A stretch of DNA of 64,000 nucleotides from Globodera rostochiensis. Lineage: Eukaryota; Nematoda; Chromadorea; Rhabditida; Heteroderidae. Below the pieces are notes generated by a model that had not been told where the DNA came from, did no database searches, and saw nothing but the letters and a program-made list of their open reading frames with translations. Within the stretch, counting starts at the first letter, position 1; every line of letters begins with the position of its first letter. This document shows positions 46,626-59,015 of the stretch, piece by piece. The position numbers were made by a program, and so were the translations under genes. Location of the stretch: NCBI GenBank assembly GCA_018350325.1, contig JAEVLN010000022.1, positions 1,071,105 to 1,135,104 of the forward strand. The letters run 5' to 3'.

Positions 46626-49600
46626 CTACCTGCTCACTAACAGATCCCAGATCACGTAGCAAAGCAGCGCAATTGCAAGCGGACTGAACATGCCGAGCGC
46701 GGCGAACAGTGCGACAAGCGTGGAACGGTCCAAACATTGCGTTGATCTTGTCGCAGACGACTCCGCCGACTTGTTCGACTTGGACACAACCCAGTCCCGT
46801 GGACGGACTCGGGTCTTTCCGTCTTCTAAAATGCCAATTGAACTGTTTGCTGCTCCTGCTGACTGAAGTGTCAAAATAGACACACACCATTGCTCCACTC
46901 CAAGCCATGGAGTCCGTCGTTGATCACGGTGGAGGTGGCCGTCACGTCCTAACGAGACAAGCCACACTAATTAATCAGTCCCAAAACAATAAAGCCAATT
47001 GACCTGCGTGTGCTCCTCCGCTCGGCGCTGTCGTTGACGCAATTCGCGTTCCTCAAAACAACAAAACAATTTGCGCGGAAGGTCGGCATTTTCCGTCTCC
47101 CCCCCCCACCTCTGATGGAATTGGACGAAAAAAGCGTCTGGCAATGGCACTTTCACCGCCGACGGCACTTTTGTTAGCGCCAAAGATCACCAACGACGGA
47201 GGCCAACTGCCGTCCGCTGTCCTCCTAAAAATGGGCTTAAAAGAATGAATGGCGGCGACGGCATCGCTTTTTGGCACGAACGACCTCAGCTGCTGCGTGG
47301 CCATCAGAATGCGCTGTTCCAGCTCCATTTGTTCACGTTTATGTGCTGCCCGTCCCGCCGATTGCATTGTCGCCGTCCGATGCTGGTGCTGCTTCCCCCA
47401 AGGGCGTTGGAGGCCCTGCAGAACTTGTGAAGGATTTCCCTGAAGAACGCTGGCCAGCGGGAGGGTATTCGGCGGCGACGAGGGCGAAATCTGTGCGGGT
47501 AACAACTAGAGTAGGCCAGGATCGGGATTACTACTTTTCAAAAACCGGGACCGGGATCGGGATTCCAGAAACCGGGATAATCCCGCCCGATCCCGACCGA
47601 GATCCCGATCCCGGCCTACTCTAGTAACAACAACTCCAGTGTCCCCAAATGATGGTCCCCGCCCGTCCGTCCGTCCATTCCAGGAATGTTGCCGGAGTTC
47701 CGGTTTCCGCTTTTTTAGACCCCGGAATCCCGATTTCTTGACACAATTTCTGGGACAGAATCCCGACCCGGTGGGTTTTCAGGCACCAATCCTCCGAGTC
47801 CCCACACTCACGCCAGCCCCGATGAATGGCGGAGGTGGTTGATGGTAGACAGCGTCTGGTGCTGAGACTGTTGGCCCAATTGGCCCAAATGTCGCAGTAG
47901 TCGAATCTATCGGCGGCGGAATACCGTACCCTTCACGAGGCGGGTACGGTACGCCCGTTGCCGTCGGCTGCACACTACCGTAACTCCCACCGTAATTTTG
48001 TTCGCAGTTTGGGGGCTGTACAATCAATCAGTTTTTTTTGTTGTTGCATTTTCTTCAAAAAACCAACGGTGAGGCCTTGGCATTCGTTGTCCAATTTGTT
48101 GCAAGACTGAATTTGACAGCGGAAGTTCATCTGCGTTCGGTCCGGGAAGTGGAAGGCGAACACCGGGGCAAACGCCATGTTCAGGCCGTCGCTGTACACG
48201 GGCGGACTTTGGATGACGCCGGTATGGGTTGGGCATCTGAACAGGCGGCAAAATCAAAAGAAATGCCCTGTAAAAAATGTCTTCGCGGCTCCTGCCGACG
48301 GCACTTTTTTCCTCCGGCGCCAATTGACGCCGCCGGGGAAATAAATTTCTTTAATCTTTGACCCCCACATGCTAAAACCCTAATTTGTAAGGTATTCTGC
48401 TGGTTAAATACCCTTAATGATCGTGGAAAATTTAAACGAATTATAAAGGCCAAAAGCGCCGACCCTCGGTCGTCCAACAGCGTCACATTGTCGTTGCCCC
48501 CGTCGAACACCCTGCAGTTCTTCACCAACATGCCGTACAAATCCGACCGTTGGCACTCCCACCGGTGGTAGATCAATTCGCCAACTTTCACTGCAAATTT
48601 TCCGCAAAAATTTCTTGAATAAATTTGTCCTATTCCCGAGGCGCCAACCAGTTGCGGACGCCAACGGCCCATTCAAATCGCCCACGCGCATTGTGTACTC
48701 GCAGTCGGGCACCATCAAAGCATCGGAACTCACCGACTCCTCCGGGACGGATCTGAGCGTTTATATATACCCAACAATATGACTGAAAGAGTTCACAGTT
48801 GGGCAAAACCGTACCCAACTTCAAGGTCGACGCCAACCGGCCGTTCCGCTTGCTGGTAAGAGCAAAAGATTTTGTAGGCACGATCAACACGAGTTACGAA
48901 GCGGGGATGGAAGTTGGTGATCAGAATCAGAGAATAGCCTAAAGGAACTCTGATCAGACAGGGAAGAAGATGATCAGAATCAGAGTGATCAGACAGGGAA
49001 GTTGGTGATCAGGCTTAAAAAACTCTGATCAAACAGGGAATTTGGTGATCAGAAACAGATAAAAGAAAAGGCTGAAAGAGCTCTGATTTTGGACAATAAA
49101 CACTTACTCATCCCATGGGGCCTCTTCTCGCGGATCATTCCACAATCGCCTAGCCGCACCTCAATTCCGGCCACGGGCGCTTCGTTGTTGTAAAACTCTC
49201 GACGACACTCCGCCAAGCCGAATTCGCCCTGCACATAAATGTTGCCTCTGAACGCACATAACTTGAGGGTTATGTTATGGAAATGATCTGAGCGGGCAGG
49301 CACAATGACCGGAAAGGGTTGCGCGTGTTGATGCTGAACTCGACGCCCCGATCAGTGCACCGGATGGACGGCGTGTCGACGACTTGGTTGTCTGTGACAT
49401 GGGAAAACTGATTTGTGAGAGAAAAAGTCCGTGACTCCGAATTAAAAGCCTGACACTGATTTGAGAGATTCAGGGATGATCAGTTACAGTATATCGGTTT
49501 CTTGGCTACTGTTTGATCGAGCATAAAGAAAGAAGAGGGTTTCCCTTGCATGGTTCGATATACGGTAACCAGAAAATATACGATGATTCATCCCTGTTTG

Positions 49601-49818
49601 GAATACGGTAACTCGAAAATACGGTAATTCGATGGAAAATTCTCAGTCAGTCCGTTTGTGTGCCATTTTGAAAGCGAAGACATGCCCAACAACTGACCGA
49701 TAATGTCCGGGATGGAGTAAGCGCCAAAATTGGCATTTGTCGACGGATAGGTTACAGCGCCAGCGCCGCCGGCGCCATATTGGGCGCCCGAGAAGACGGG
49801 CAGCGTGAAAATGGACAT
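46626..49818 (-). CDS. Cuticlin-type ZP-domain membrane protein
   Basis: Read leftward: hydrophobic start MSIFTLPVFSGAQYG (an upstream exon may add signal residues), then the ZP domain: DNQVVDTPSIRCTDRGVEFS, NTRNPFRGNIYVQGEFGLAE, VAGIEVRLGDCGM, FHPRFVTRVDRAYKIFCSYQ, LMVPDCEYTMRVGDLNG, VGELIYHRWECQRSDLYGML, VKNCRVFDGGNDNVTLLDDR, CPTHTGVIQSPPVYSDGLNM, FRCQIQSCNKLDNECQGLTP PNC. A Pro/Gly/Tyr linker follows, then a Gln/Arg-rich part with REQMELEQRILMATQ, and a C-terminal membrane helix (LVALFAALGMFSPLAIALLC), stop at 46626-46628. The ZP Cys blocks match nematode CUT proteins, which polymerise in the cuticle after cleavage before the membrane helix. A basic furin-like site was not pinned down. A hAT MITE (47507-47623) sits 13 nt from one acceptor. 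Confidence 0.9.
47507..47623. mobile_element. hAT-type MITE, complete, 8-bp TSD GTAACAAC
   Basis: 117-bp element with inverted ends TAGAGTAGGCC.GGATCGGGA, flanked by GTAACAAC on both sides (47499-47506 and 47624-47631). The interior is a longer palindrome of ACCGGGATCGGG-type words, so the whole element can fold as a hairpin. TAGAG ends and 8-bp duplication indicate hAT. It lies in an intron of the ZP gene; only 13 nt (including the TSD) separate it from the 3' splice site. Confidence 0.92.
48918..49065. repeat. Intronic short repeats (GATCAGACAGGGAA)
   Basis: Interspersed copies of CTGATCAGACAGGGAAGTTG, GTGATCAGAATCAGAG and AACTCTGATCA words within about 150 bp of a ZP-gene intron. They share the GATCA core with other introns in the window. 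Confidence 0.6.
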
Positions 49819-51393
49819 CCAACACAGAAAAAGGCGGCACTAAATGCGCTTGTTTTTGGGGGGAGGGGTATTTGTAACGATCAAATCTGACCATTGATTG
49901 ATTGACAAAAGGAAATGCAATCACTGGATCAGCGCAAAGGTCAGAAATCAATGCCAAACAAATATTATTGAAGAAGCCGCCAACCAATCGACAATCTTTG
50001 AATTCAAAAAAGGCAATTGATGGCTTTACGATGACGGGAAAGAAATGTGCGCTTTTTGATCAGCGCACGGCATGAAACCGCAAACGGAATGACTGTCAAT
50101 GAATGGCCAAAAGGGAATCTCCAAAATCCCTGGAGGGGACGGACAGTCAGTGCCAAGGCAACCGTTTGGATGTGCGCGGCGTTTGTTGCTGTTTGCGATG
50201 GTTCTGTTTGTTTATTTGTTGGGGGGGGGGGACTTTCCCCTCCGTTTTCCCGTTCCTTCCGCTCTTTATTGTTTGTCGTCCGTCCATTCTCCCCGCCGGG
50301 CATTTGGGAGGGGGGGGGGAAGTATACGGCATTTATGTGAGGTCACTCACTTCCACCTTCCGTTCTGTGGACACCTGCCATGTATTCGGCAAGGGAATGA
50401 ATGGATTGGTGTGGCGCCTACCCATCAACCGACGCATATCATCAGGCCCAAATCCCTCCAATACGATGGAGGGGGGGGGGGAATGCCCAATTAGAAGAAA
50501 CCGACTGACTCATCTTTGGCTTAGGGCCCGTGGTAGTGCTCCCAGGTGATCCAACAAAATGATCTGGTCCTTAAATTCTAGATCAGATCATTTGGATTTG
50601 GATCAGATCCATTTCAAATGAGGGGATCATATCGAAACAGCGGTAGGAGGGAGTACAACAAACCCATCAACTGCTGCACGTTCATTTGCCAAAACCACCA
50701 TTATTCATGGACGTCGCGCGTTTCAGTGGACAGAATGCGTGGAATGGTTATTTTTATGTGCATTGGATGGTGTAAAGCAAGCGCGGACAGTGAGAGAGAG
50801 ATCAAGGGCCCGTCGCCCACACCTTTCCATGGCTTAATCTGTCCGATTTGGACGTGTTCAAAGCGCACCGCCCTTTGTGTCCGTCCAGTTCCCCCCCCCC
50901 AAAGCTTTTAAACTGCGCAACTTTTTTGCTGCCCCAATCTGAGCAAATTCCGGCCGGATACACAAAGGGAATGATGTCGAAAATGGTCGCCGCCCGAAGG
51001 GATAAATAATGCCGGCGGAAGCAAATCATATTAAGGGACCACAAACCGAACAAAAAGAGTAGGAGACAATGTTCGCTTTTTGTTGTTTCGTTGACAAAAA
51101 TTTAAAACCGTTTTTTTTTTAAATTTCCAAATTCATTTGAATTTCAAAGCCAAGGACTGCACACATTGAGCCCACGGGAGAGGGGGGGGGGGCATTCTCA
51201 AAGAGCAAAGCCAATTTTAAATTTTGCTGCGGGAAACAAGCCAAAAATTGGCCGATTTTCTAATTTTTCGAAAATCTAAGTTTTTAGAGATTTAGTGTAT
51301 TATATTTAACATACTATAATACACTGAATGTCACAGCAAATGAAATAGAAATTTAAAATATTTCAGGCACAATTCTGTCAATTCTTCGTTGTC
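49819..51393. other. Intergenic, G-runs, no gene seen
   Basis: Homopolymers near 50221, 50310 and 51180. No family-like frame on either strand. A small inverted word pair (GATCTGGTCC / GGATCAGATCC) lies near 50560-50610. Confidence 0.5.
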
Positions 51394-52313
51394 TCAATGA
51401 CTTTGTCGTCCCGTGTCATCAAAACTTGGCAGGGCGTCCGCCATTTTGTGCAGCGTCGAACTGAGCGAGTTTGAGGCCGAACGAAGCGTGCCAAACGCGC
51501 AGTTCACATTGCGATTCCACGCCGCGCCAAGCGATCGGCGCGTGACGTCCGACGATGGCAACTGAAAATGAAAGGGAAATGCGTAGAAGTGCCAAAAAAT
51601 GAAGTTCAAAGTGCTTAAGTTAATGTATTAAAAGTTTAAAATTGGAAATAGTTAAGAAAGAACAATTCAAAAGATTGCCAAACAAAAGACTACGAATTGG
51701 TTAAAAAAAAGGAAATTTTTAAAGTTGTCTGCAACCCCTTAACGTGAATTGTAAGGGTACTCTGGGGGTTTCGGCACGTTAAAAACCGAATCTAATCTCC
51801 ATTTCGAGCGATTTTTCAAACCCCGGGGCCGAACATTTGTTCGAAAAATCTCAAATTTTTCTAAATTTAAATTTGTCACAAAATCCTTCAAAATGCATCA
51901 AATTAAAGCAAAAACTCTAAATTTTGGCAAAAAGGTCGGCATTTCTTTAGCCTTTCATGCCAATTATTTCCAGTGATGGGATAATTCGGTTAACCGAGCC
52001 CTTCGATTTCGCTAAAGATTTGCTCAATTTTCCGGTTTTCAATAAACAAAGGGTTCAACTAAAAAACCTCTTCGCCGTAGACGATGGTGCCGGGCAAAAC
52101 GGTGCTTCGGAGATTCGCGAAGAGTGAGGCGCCCTCCTCAGAGTTCAAAGACCAAACGCCGTTGTCCGCCGCATATTTCACGGCCAAAGCCACCAACGTG
52201 ATTTTGGTGACATTTCTTTAAAAAAAAATTCCAATGAATTTTAGCAAAAAAAAAAAAAAGGGTTTAAAAGTCACAAAATTTTCTTACTTGATTGAAGAAC
52301 GCAGAAAACCCAT
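51394..52313 (-). CDS. MICOS complex subunit MIC13 / QIL1-like
   Basis: Three exons: 52288-52313, 52068-52215 and 51394-51561, total 342 nt, exactly 114 codons with stop; phases agree. The product of 113 aa equals the usual MIC13 size. Sequence: MGFLRSSIKNVTKITLVALA, VKYAADNGVWSL, LFANLRSTVLPGTIVYGEE, LPSSDVTRRSLGAAWNRNV, then an amphipathic Ser-rich helix. The pattern of one N-terminal membrane helix with a GVWSL block, a Pro-rich middle and a W-N motif before a C-terminal helix is that of MIC13, which bridges MIC10 and MIC60 subcomplexes at crista junctions in the inner mitochondrial membrane. The family is short and diverges fast, so the match rests on pattern and size. Confidence 0.72.
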
Positions 52314-53265
52314 TCAGAATAGCGTTAAGCACCGCAGGCAAACAGTTTACAGGACTTAAAAATGTTTAGGCTGGTAATTTACAATTTAAGACAAATAGTA
52401 GAGCCCGTCCTCGACCCTCAGGTCGGAATTTTTTCTGTACCCAGAGTCCAGGTCCAGCAGAGCTCAACGCCACTGAATTTTTCCTAGAACTGGATTTCAG
52501 GAAATCGTCCGGGGCTAGGCATAACGAACTTGGATTTACTTGATTAAAAATAAAGTCAGAAATTTTGGTGGGATCTTATGCGAATTGGAATTGACAGATC
52601 GCCAATTTTGTAAATATTTGCAATTTGAATTTTGATTACAAAATCAATAAATTGACCTCGGCACAGTCGGAATTTGTAGCTACATTTGTATGAAGGCCAC
52701 ACGGTTCCTACCAACATTTGGAATAAACGCGTCAACACAAGACAACATTTTTTTGAATACTCTCACATTTACCACATCCCCTACAAATAGCAACATCCGC
52801 ACAAATAAAACCATACGTGCCGGGGAATACAAATCAACTATTTTCTCTAAGAATAGGTAGCTACCCAAATTCGATCCGATCAAAGGTTGCAAGGGCGTAG
52901 CCAACAGACCTTGGTTTTGGGGAGGTGGAAAAGTGCTAGGTTTTCTTCAGATTTTGGAGTGTATTTAGTTCGAGAAACATGAATAGTATGACCACCCGTT
53001 TTGTCGAATTTCGGAAATTGTTCGAATTCGGGTTTGGGGTCGACAAGACGCAAAACGGAGCTCAGACTCATGTTCTAAGACCCCTAAATCTAGAAATATT
53101 TTTTTACGGCTATTTCGGGGCAAAAGGGTAGGCAAACAAGTTTTTTTTTCAACCAAAGTTAATTCGCTTTCCATTTTTGCTGTCCATTAGCAAATTTAGC
53201 ATGTTTTAAAAACATTCTTTTAGCGTTATCATTTTTTAAAGACTGAAGATAAGTAGCAAAACATA
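52314..53265. other. Intergenic, no gene seen
   Basis: Divergent promoter region between the MIC13-like gene (-) and the Argonaute gene (+). Open frames on the minus strand at 52680-53174 are not family-like. A word CAAGGGCGTAGCCAACAG near 52890 looks like a transposon end. Confidence 0.4.
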
Positions 53266-56200
53266 ATGGATCTTCTTGATGACATCCAGAACTTGAATCT
53301 GGGAGCGGTAAATTATAAATATTTTCTCTGTAATAAATAAGATGTATTGTTCATAATCCTTAAGAACATTCCACAACCGGCCGCATTTAACAAATACAGC
53401 GATGGATTTGCGAACATTTACACGTTATAATTTTAAAAAAAGTTTTAAGTTTGGACATCAAACATTTTAGTTTCGCAATCAGACCGACTTCACATGGAGG
53501 CGCAACCGTATTCCGATACGATGTTGAGTTGACGCAGCTCAACCGAAACAAAAGTTTGACATCGGTTAGTGGCGATGATGGAAAGAATGGTTTGCTACGT
53601 AGCGTTTGTTATGCGTTGATCAAGCATGTTCACACGTCCACGCGTGGATTTGGGTCCGAAGTATGTTTAAAAAAAAAAAAAATATTTTGAGATATATAAA
53701 ACCGTTTGCAAATTTAGGCGGAGTTTGTCTACGACAACCGTAAGAACATGTTCACGAACAAGCCGATCAATCTAATGGTTCGGTTTTCTCTCATCTTTTT
53801 CTTCGAGGGGTTGGTAGGCGTCAATACGGGAATTTCTACGCGTTCATAAAATTGCTAATTTTTGTGGGTTGCGTTGGGCTGTTTCTTCTCACATTAAATA
53901 CGCCTCCTTTAGGCAGTGGAAGTCAATCCTGAGCATGTGCCGGGCATTGTTCGGGATTACTTGCGCGGTTCACCGATCATGGTGGAGATAAAGGCGTGCC
54001 AGACCGGCAAGCATGATCTTGACCTGAACGCCACGCTCTCTTCGCTGGCCGTTCGACCCGAAGATCAGTCAGATCGTTCGATACACACTTTCCTGGAGAT
54101 GTTGACCACACAGCCGTTTATCAACGCGTAAGCAATTAAATTTAGATTTGTGCTTCTTCAGTTATTCCTTCAAAATGCCGTTATAATTTAGTGGAAGCCA
54201 TGACATGATCGGTGCCGGCCGTCTCTTTAAGCGCAAGGTCTGCAAAGAGCTCGATGACGGCATCGTTACGCGAGAAGGCATCGCAAAAGGAGTCCGAATC
54301 ATTGGCAACGACGGTGTGCCAAAAGCGGCATTGGTTGCAGACGGTTTCATTTTGACGTTGTTGTTTTTGAGAATTGCTCAACTAAAATGCTTTAGTGAAG
54401 ACATGCGCTTTCTTCGGCAGCAAAAATCTGGAGGAGATTGTCCTGGGCATGCTGAACAAACGTCGCGTTGATTTAAACAACAAAAAACAACTCGATATGT
54501 TCTGGCCGTACTTCAATTTGCTGTTTCGTGGTGTCAGTGGCTACTTGACGTATGCGCCTTCGCGTGTCGTTGTCATTGATTCGGTCACTCTGCGTTCAAC
54601 GGAGGAAATCAGGTGAAGCAAAGACGGGGGGAGAATTATAACTTTTCCAGATCTGTTTATTAGAACACATTGTAGTTGTGTATGGTGGAGAACATTATGT
54701 TGGAGTTTCAGAAGTACGAAAGTTTTGTCGGAATTTGTTTTTGTTTGATTTTATACTAGTATTGTCTTTGAACGTGACTGTTCCATTCCCCAGGAGGCTC
54801 AGTTTGTAAATAAGACCGTATACCGAGGAGGCATTTACTTCAGATTTTTCTTTTTAGTTTTGACGTCGATGGACAAGAGATGACTATGGTAGACTTCTTT
54901 ATGAAAAAGAAAAGCATTCCGGTGAATGCCAAATTGCCGGCTATTCGTCAGCAGCAGGACCGTGAGGTCTCCTTTATCTCATGTTTTTGTTGTTGTTGTT
55001 ACGCGCATAACTGAAATTATGAAATTGGTGGAATGAGGGAGAGGTTTAAAAATTCTTTTATTATCAGGTTTTATTGAGCCCGGGAATGGAGTGACATCAT
55101 TGAATCTAAAAATGTGCACTGCTTTTACTTTAGGCTTTGTTCCCGATGTCGTGCATTTTCATCCTGCCAAACCAACGTGTGCCAATCGAAAAAATGAGCG
55201 ATTTCATTTCACGCGAACTGCTCGCTGTCTGTGTCATATTATTTCGATTAATTCACAGAATTATGTTTTTAGGCCAACACTACGTTGCCCGCGCAGCGTC
55301 ATTCGTCCATTGAGAGGGCATTAAGCGAAATCGGTGCTGCATCCGCACAGTTCATGGCTTTGTTCGGCGTCAAGTTGAGCCCCGAATCCTCTATTAAAGT
55401 TGGCATCCACGAAATGCCAAAGGTTGGTGAATTTAATAATCGAATTTCTAAGTTAACATTCGTTGTTTTTAGGTCAAGTTCGGCAGCGGCGTGGCTTCAT
55501 TTCAAGACAAGGTATTACTTGCTCTCTCCCCCTTTTAGTTTGTTTGTTTTTGGTGCTTTAAGTTATTAAATCTTATTTTATTTGTTTAAGATTAGTCCTT
55601 CTATGCGCTATTTGGAGCCGACTGACAAATTGAAGGCGTGGATTGTTGCCTATCCAATGCAGGTGGACGAGAAAACTGTGAGGTGAGCCAACCAGCAGTT
55701 TCTTGAGGAAGATTTGTGTCGTCCATATTCTTTGTTTAAAACAAGTGATCATTTTGCCATATCTGTGTGGAACTTGGCCCTATCGGAATTCGATTAAGGC
55801 CTTCCTGGCATTTTGAACATGAACGCCCTTAAGCTTTTTGTGTTTTTGCCCGGAAATTTGCTCCCTACTCAAAGATTATTTTGTTCTTATTCGATACAGT
55901 AACTTTGTCGCCCAACTGAAGCGCATGGGCGAGCAGAAGGGAATGACCATTCCTCAGCCGACGCTCGTGCGAATTGAACTTGCCGAGCTGAACGAACGTA
56001 TGAAGGAAATGACAAACCGTGGCATCCAATTTTTGCTTTACGTCGACAAAAAGTTTGTTAAGTCGCACGGTGGGTAAATTTTTCTTGGACAAAATGTGTA
56101 CTTTTTCCTATCGCTTTTTCAGCAATTTTAAAGTTGACCGAGAAGCGTTTTGGACTCCTAACACAGCACGTCACCTCTGAGGTTGCATCAAACGCAAGAC

Positions 56201-57960
56201 CGATGACACTTTCCAATGTGCTGAACAAAATGAACATGAAGTAACAAGAGAGCGTGCCTCCTTGCTCCGCTTTTTATTTTACGCTCCGTCTTTTTAAGGT
56301 TGTTCGGCTACAATTATATGCCGATTTTGTCTCCAGAAGCGTAAGTCAAAAAACTGATGTTTGCTCTTATGTTGTTATTGCTTCACGTTTTAGCAAGACC
56401 CGATTCAACATGGAAGCCGGCGATGTGCTTGTGATCGGCGTGGACACCAGCTGTCCGTCTCGGGCCACACCCTTTGAAAAGTTTATGCTGCGCTCGCATG
56501 GGATGGCCGAACTGCGATCGGAGGATCCAATGACGGGTCAGTAGTTGGCACATTTTGTGACTTATTTTTTTTGTTGATGGCGTGGCAGTTAATAAAAAAT
56601 GACTTATTTTTTTAGATGGTATTTTGTTGTCATTTTTTGCTACATTTTTGATTTAGTCGGTATCTGTGCTAACTATGTTGTAAACGCGTTCAAATTCTGC
56701 GGCGATTATTACTTCCAGCCGTACACGTGCGTTTTTTGTTGATGAATCTAAATTCAAAACATATGATAAATTAAAAATTCCAGGAAAGACGTTCTTCAAC
56801 CGGACCTGTTGCAATGGAAACTGGGCCAATTTTTGGCTAAAGTCAAGACAGTTCGGACGCCACTGCCTTCAATTGTTCTAAATTTTCATTAATCGCTTTT
56901 TTAAAATAGGCACATTACTATTCAGGTGTTCATCATCCGCGACGGCGTCAGTGAGGGAGCGATTCAGAACGTATGAGCTTTGGAGTCATACAAATATCTA
57001 AATGCTATATAATCGATTAGATTTCATACGGTTGCATGCTCTTTTCATTTCAGAATGTTCGAGACGAGTTTCCCACATACGTGAGGGCGTGCCAGCAGGT
57101 CGACGTGAATTGGCGCCCGAAGTTTGTGTACTGCGTTGTGGACAAAAAGCACAACAAACGCTTTTATCTCCGAGACGGAGAGCAAACGACGAACACACAT
57201 CCTGGTCCTCATGAACACCTCCCTATTTCACTCTTTCTCTTCTGCTTTAGGATGTGCGATCGACTCGAAAGTCACTCGTGTGGATGTGCATGAGTTTTGG
57301 CTCCAGGCACACGTTCCGCTTAAGGTGAGGGTGCTAGGCGTTGTGTTTGTTATAGTCTATAAATTAAAAAATGGTTCCTCAGAAATAGAAAATTTTTTGC
57401 TCATTTTTAATGGATCTGTTATGCGCGTTCTCCTTCCTCCCACAGGGCACTGCAAGGATTCCGCAGTACGTATTTCCGATCAACCAGGTGTCCGCGAACA
57501 ACAACGAACTGCAAAGGTGTGTTTATTTTATTATTTAATTGGTTATAAATTTTTTCTTTATTCATTTTGTTGTTAAGCTTTTTGCTTACGCTTTGCTGCA
57601 ATTGGCAAATCGTCACATTGGCGCCGGCACTTCCGACTCCGGTGCGTCAGGCGGCTGAATTGGCCAAACGCGGGCGCAACAATTACATGGAGTTGAAGCG
57701 GTGCGGTAGTGATTTGTTTTTTTTTGTTTTTTTACGGCAAGGCGTCTATTGGCTTTTTTGGTTGGTCGATTACCCCCCCCCCATTAGCAGCAATCCGGGG
57801 CGCAAAAAGTTGCTTTATTTTGCATTTTCCTTGTCGTTTCAGCAATTCGCCGCAGTTCATCCCGCGCCTGCCTAATGGGTCCACCCAAATTGACATCAGC
57901 GCTCTGAACATGCGGCTGTGCTACGAGAACTCGTTGGCTATGACTCGATTCAACGCATAA
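53266..57960 (+). CDS. Argonaute (PAZ-MID-PIWI), divergent nematode type
   Basis: ATG at 53266 (MDLLDDIQNLNLG). About 15 exons in phase. N domain: FAIRPTSHGGATVFRYDVEL, RSVCYALIKHVHTS, LDDGIVTREGIAKGVRIIGN; LFRGVSGYLTYAPSRVVV. PAZ: QEMTMVDFFMKKKSIPVNA, then CIFILPNQRVPIEKMSDF. MID: LKAWIVAYPMQVDEKTVSNF, RGIQFLLYVDKKFVKSH. PIWI: DVLVIGVDTSCPSRATPFEK, LVGICANYVVNAFKFCGDYY, VFIIRDGVSEGAIQN, PKFVYCVVDKKHNKRFYLRD, PLKGTARIPQYVFPINQ, VTLAPALPTPVRQAAELAKR GRNNY. Stop at 57958-57960. Two catalytic Asp positions are present (GVDTS; IRDGVSEG). At the usual His position (RARYH in AGO) this protein reads RGRNN, so slicing may be lost. Family role: binds small RNAs to silence transcripts. It looks closer to nematode-specific (WAGO/CSR-like) Argonautes than to miRNA Argonautes; that is inference. 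Confidence 0.9.
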
Positions 57961-58469
57961 AAGGCGGGACGGGCAATTGATGCATAAAAGCGATTAATAT
58001 ATAGTATATTACAGATGTTATTTTTTGCAGTCCAGGCATGGTTCATGACCCAAATTTGTGTGTTGCGTTTTCCATCCATATATTTTTTATTTACGCGTAT
58101 AATTTATTAAGTTGCGTCGGATAAATATTTGTTTGTTTGTTTCATTTGTCTAGTATGTACGGGCGGATTTTCCGGGCAGGGACCGGGTAAATACACCGAC
58201 TTAGGTAATTGCGTGTCGGTTACCCGCTTGCATCCTAATATGGATAGCCAACATTGGACCTTCGACTCACCCGGAGGCTTAAAATAGCCTAAAAAATCAT
58301 AGAGAAACAATCCAATATCATTCGATTTGCCGTTATTTACCATACATAAGTACATACAAACATGGCACAAACATTTTGAACAATACAATTGATCGACAAA
58401 TATGGCCTAACATACATTCCAGCAACAAATGCTATAGGAACGAACACACACGCACATATGGGTAGCTAA
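57961..58469. other. Argonaute 3' flank and end of duplicated segment
   Basis: No gene. From about 58300 the sequence is the 3' flank of the small secreted gene copy B on the minus strand, shared with copy A. Confidence 0.5.
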
Positions 58470-58768
58470 CTAACAACGGAGCACAATTGTGGTTGGACGA
58501 GGGTCCAAGTCAGCAGCATCACGCAATATGATCACAATTCTGCGCGGGCTCTTCGACGAGGCCGGGTCCATGTGCTTCTTCTTCCCGTCCGGCGAGGCCG
58601 AGTCCATGTGCTCCTCGTCATTCCCGCTCTCTGCGTCATTGCCCGCCGCCATCATGTCAAATGCCACAAAGGCGAACTGAAATAAAATGTAAAATGGGTG
58701 TAAACAGACAATCAAAAACAACTTACAAATCCTACAAATACTCCGCACAGGAGGGTGGCCAAGGACAT
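58470..58768 (-). CDS. Small secreted protein, copy B (82 aa)
   Basis: Two exons, 58727-58768 (MSLATLLCGVFVGF) and 58470-58676, with a 50-nt intron almost identical to that of copy A. The signal peptide continues across the intron (FAFVAFDMMAAG). The mature part begins NDAESGNDEE, then the doubled motif (HMDSASPDGKK / KHMDPASSKSPRR) and the same tail RIVIILRDAADLDPRP then TTIVLRC. The last 49 residues equal copy A. The total is 83 codons with stop. Promoter palindrome and TATA box as in copy A. No family recognised. Confidence 0.78.
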
Positions 58769-58878
58769 TGTTTTGGTCGACGAACGCGCTGGGTGCTGAT
58801 GTGTACAGATGTCGTCTGGAGGAGTTGCAGAATTGTCGTTGGTGCGAAGTGATTAAGTAAAGCGAGGAGTTCAGCCTC

Positions 58879-58915
58879 CTTTTATAGTGCCAATGCTTCA
58901 TTTCTGCACAGAAAT
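58879..58915 (-). promoter_or_regulatory. Palindrome and TATA box, promoter of copy B
   Basis: On the minus strand, ATTTCTG-TG-CAGAAAT (58900-58915) lies upstream of TATAAAAG (58879-58886), about 110 bp before the ATG at 58768. Layout as in copy A at 33263-33300. Confidence 0.65.
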
Positions 58916-59015
58916 TTCATTCAAATACAAATTAAAGATTCGTCTTTTCTGTCGAGTATATAAACCATAATTTGAGCTTTAGTCCACTTTTCCCAATATA
59001 TTCCGGCAGACAACA

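Larger units (their letters stand above)
58300..59015 (-). repeat. Copy B of the inverted segmental duplication
   Basis: Reverse-orientation counterpart of 33158-33868, about 25 kb away. Non-coding parts (upstream, 5' UTR, intron, 3' flank) align with few substitutions and small indels. The coding region between ATGTCC and GGAATGACGAG does not align. Confidence 0.88.
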
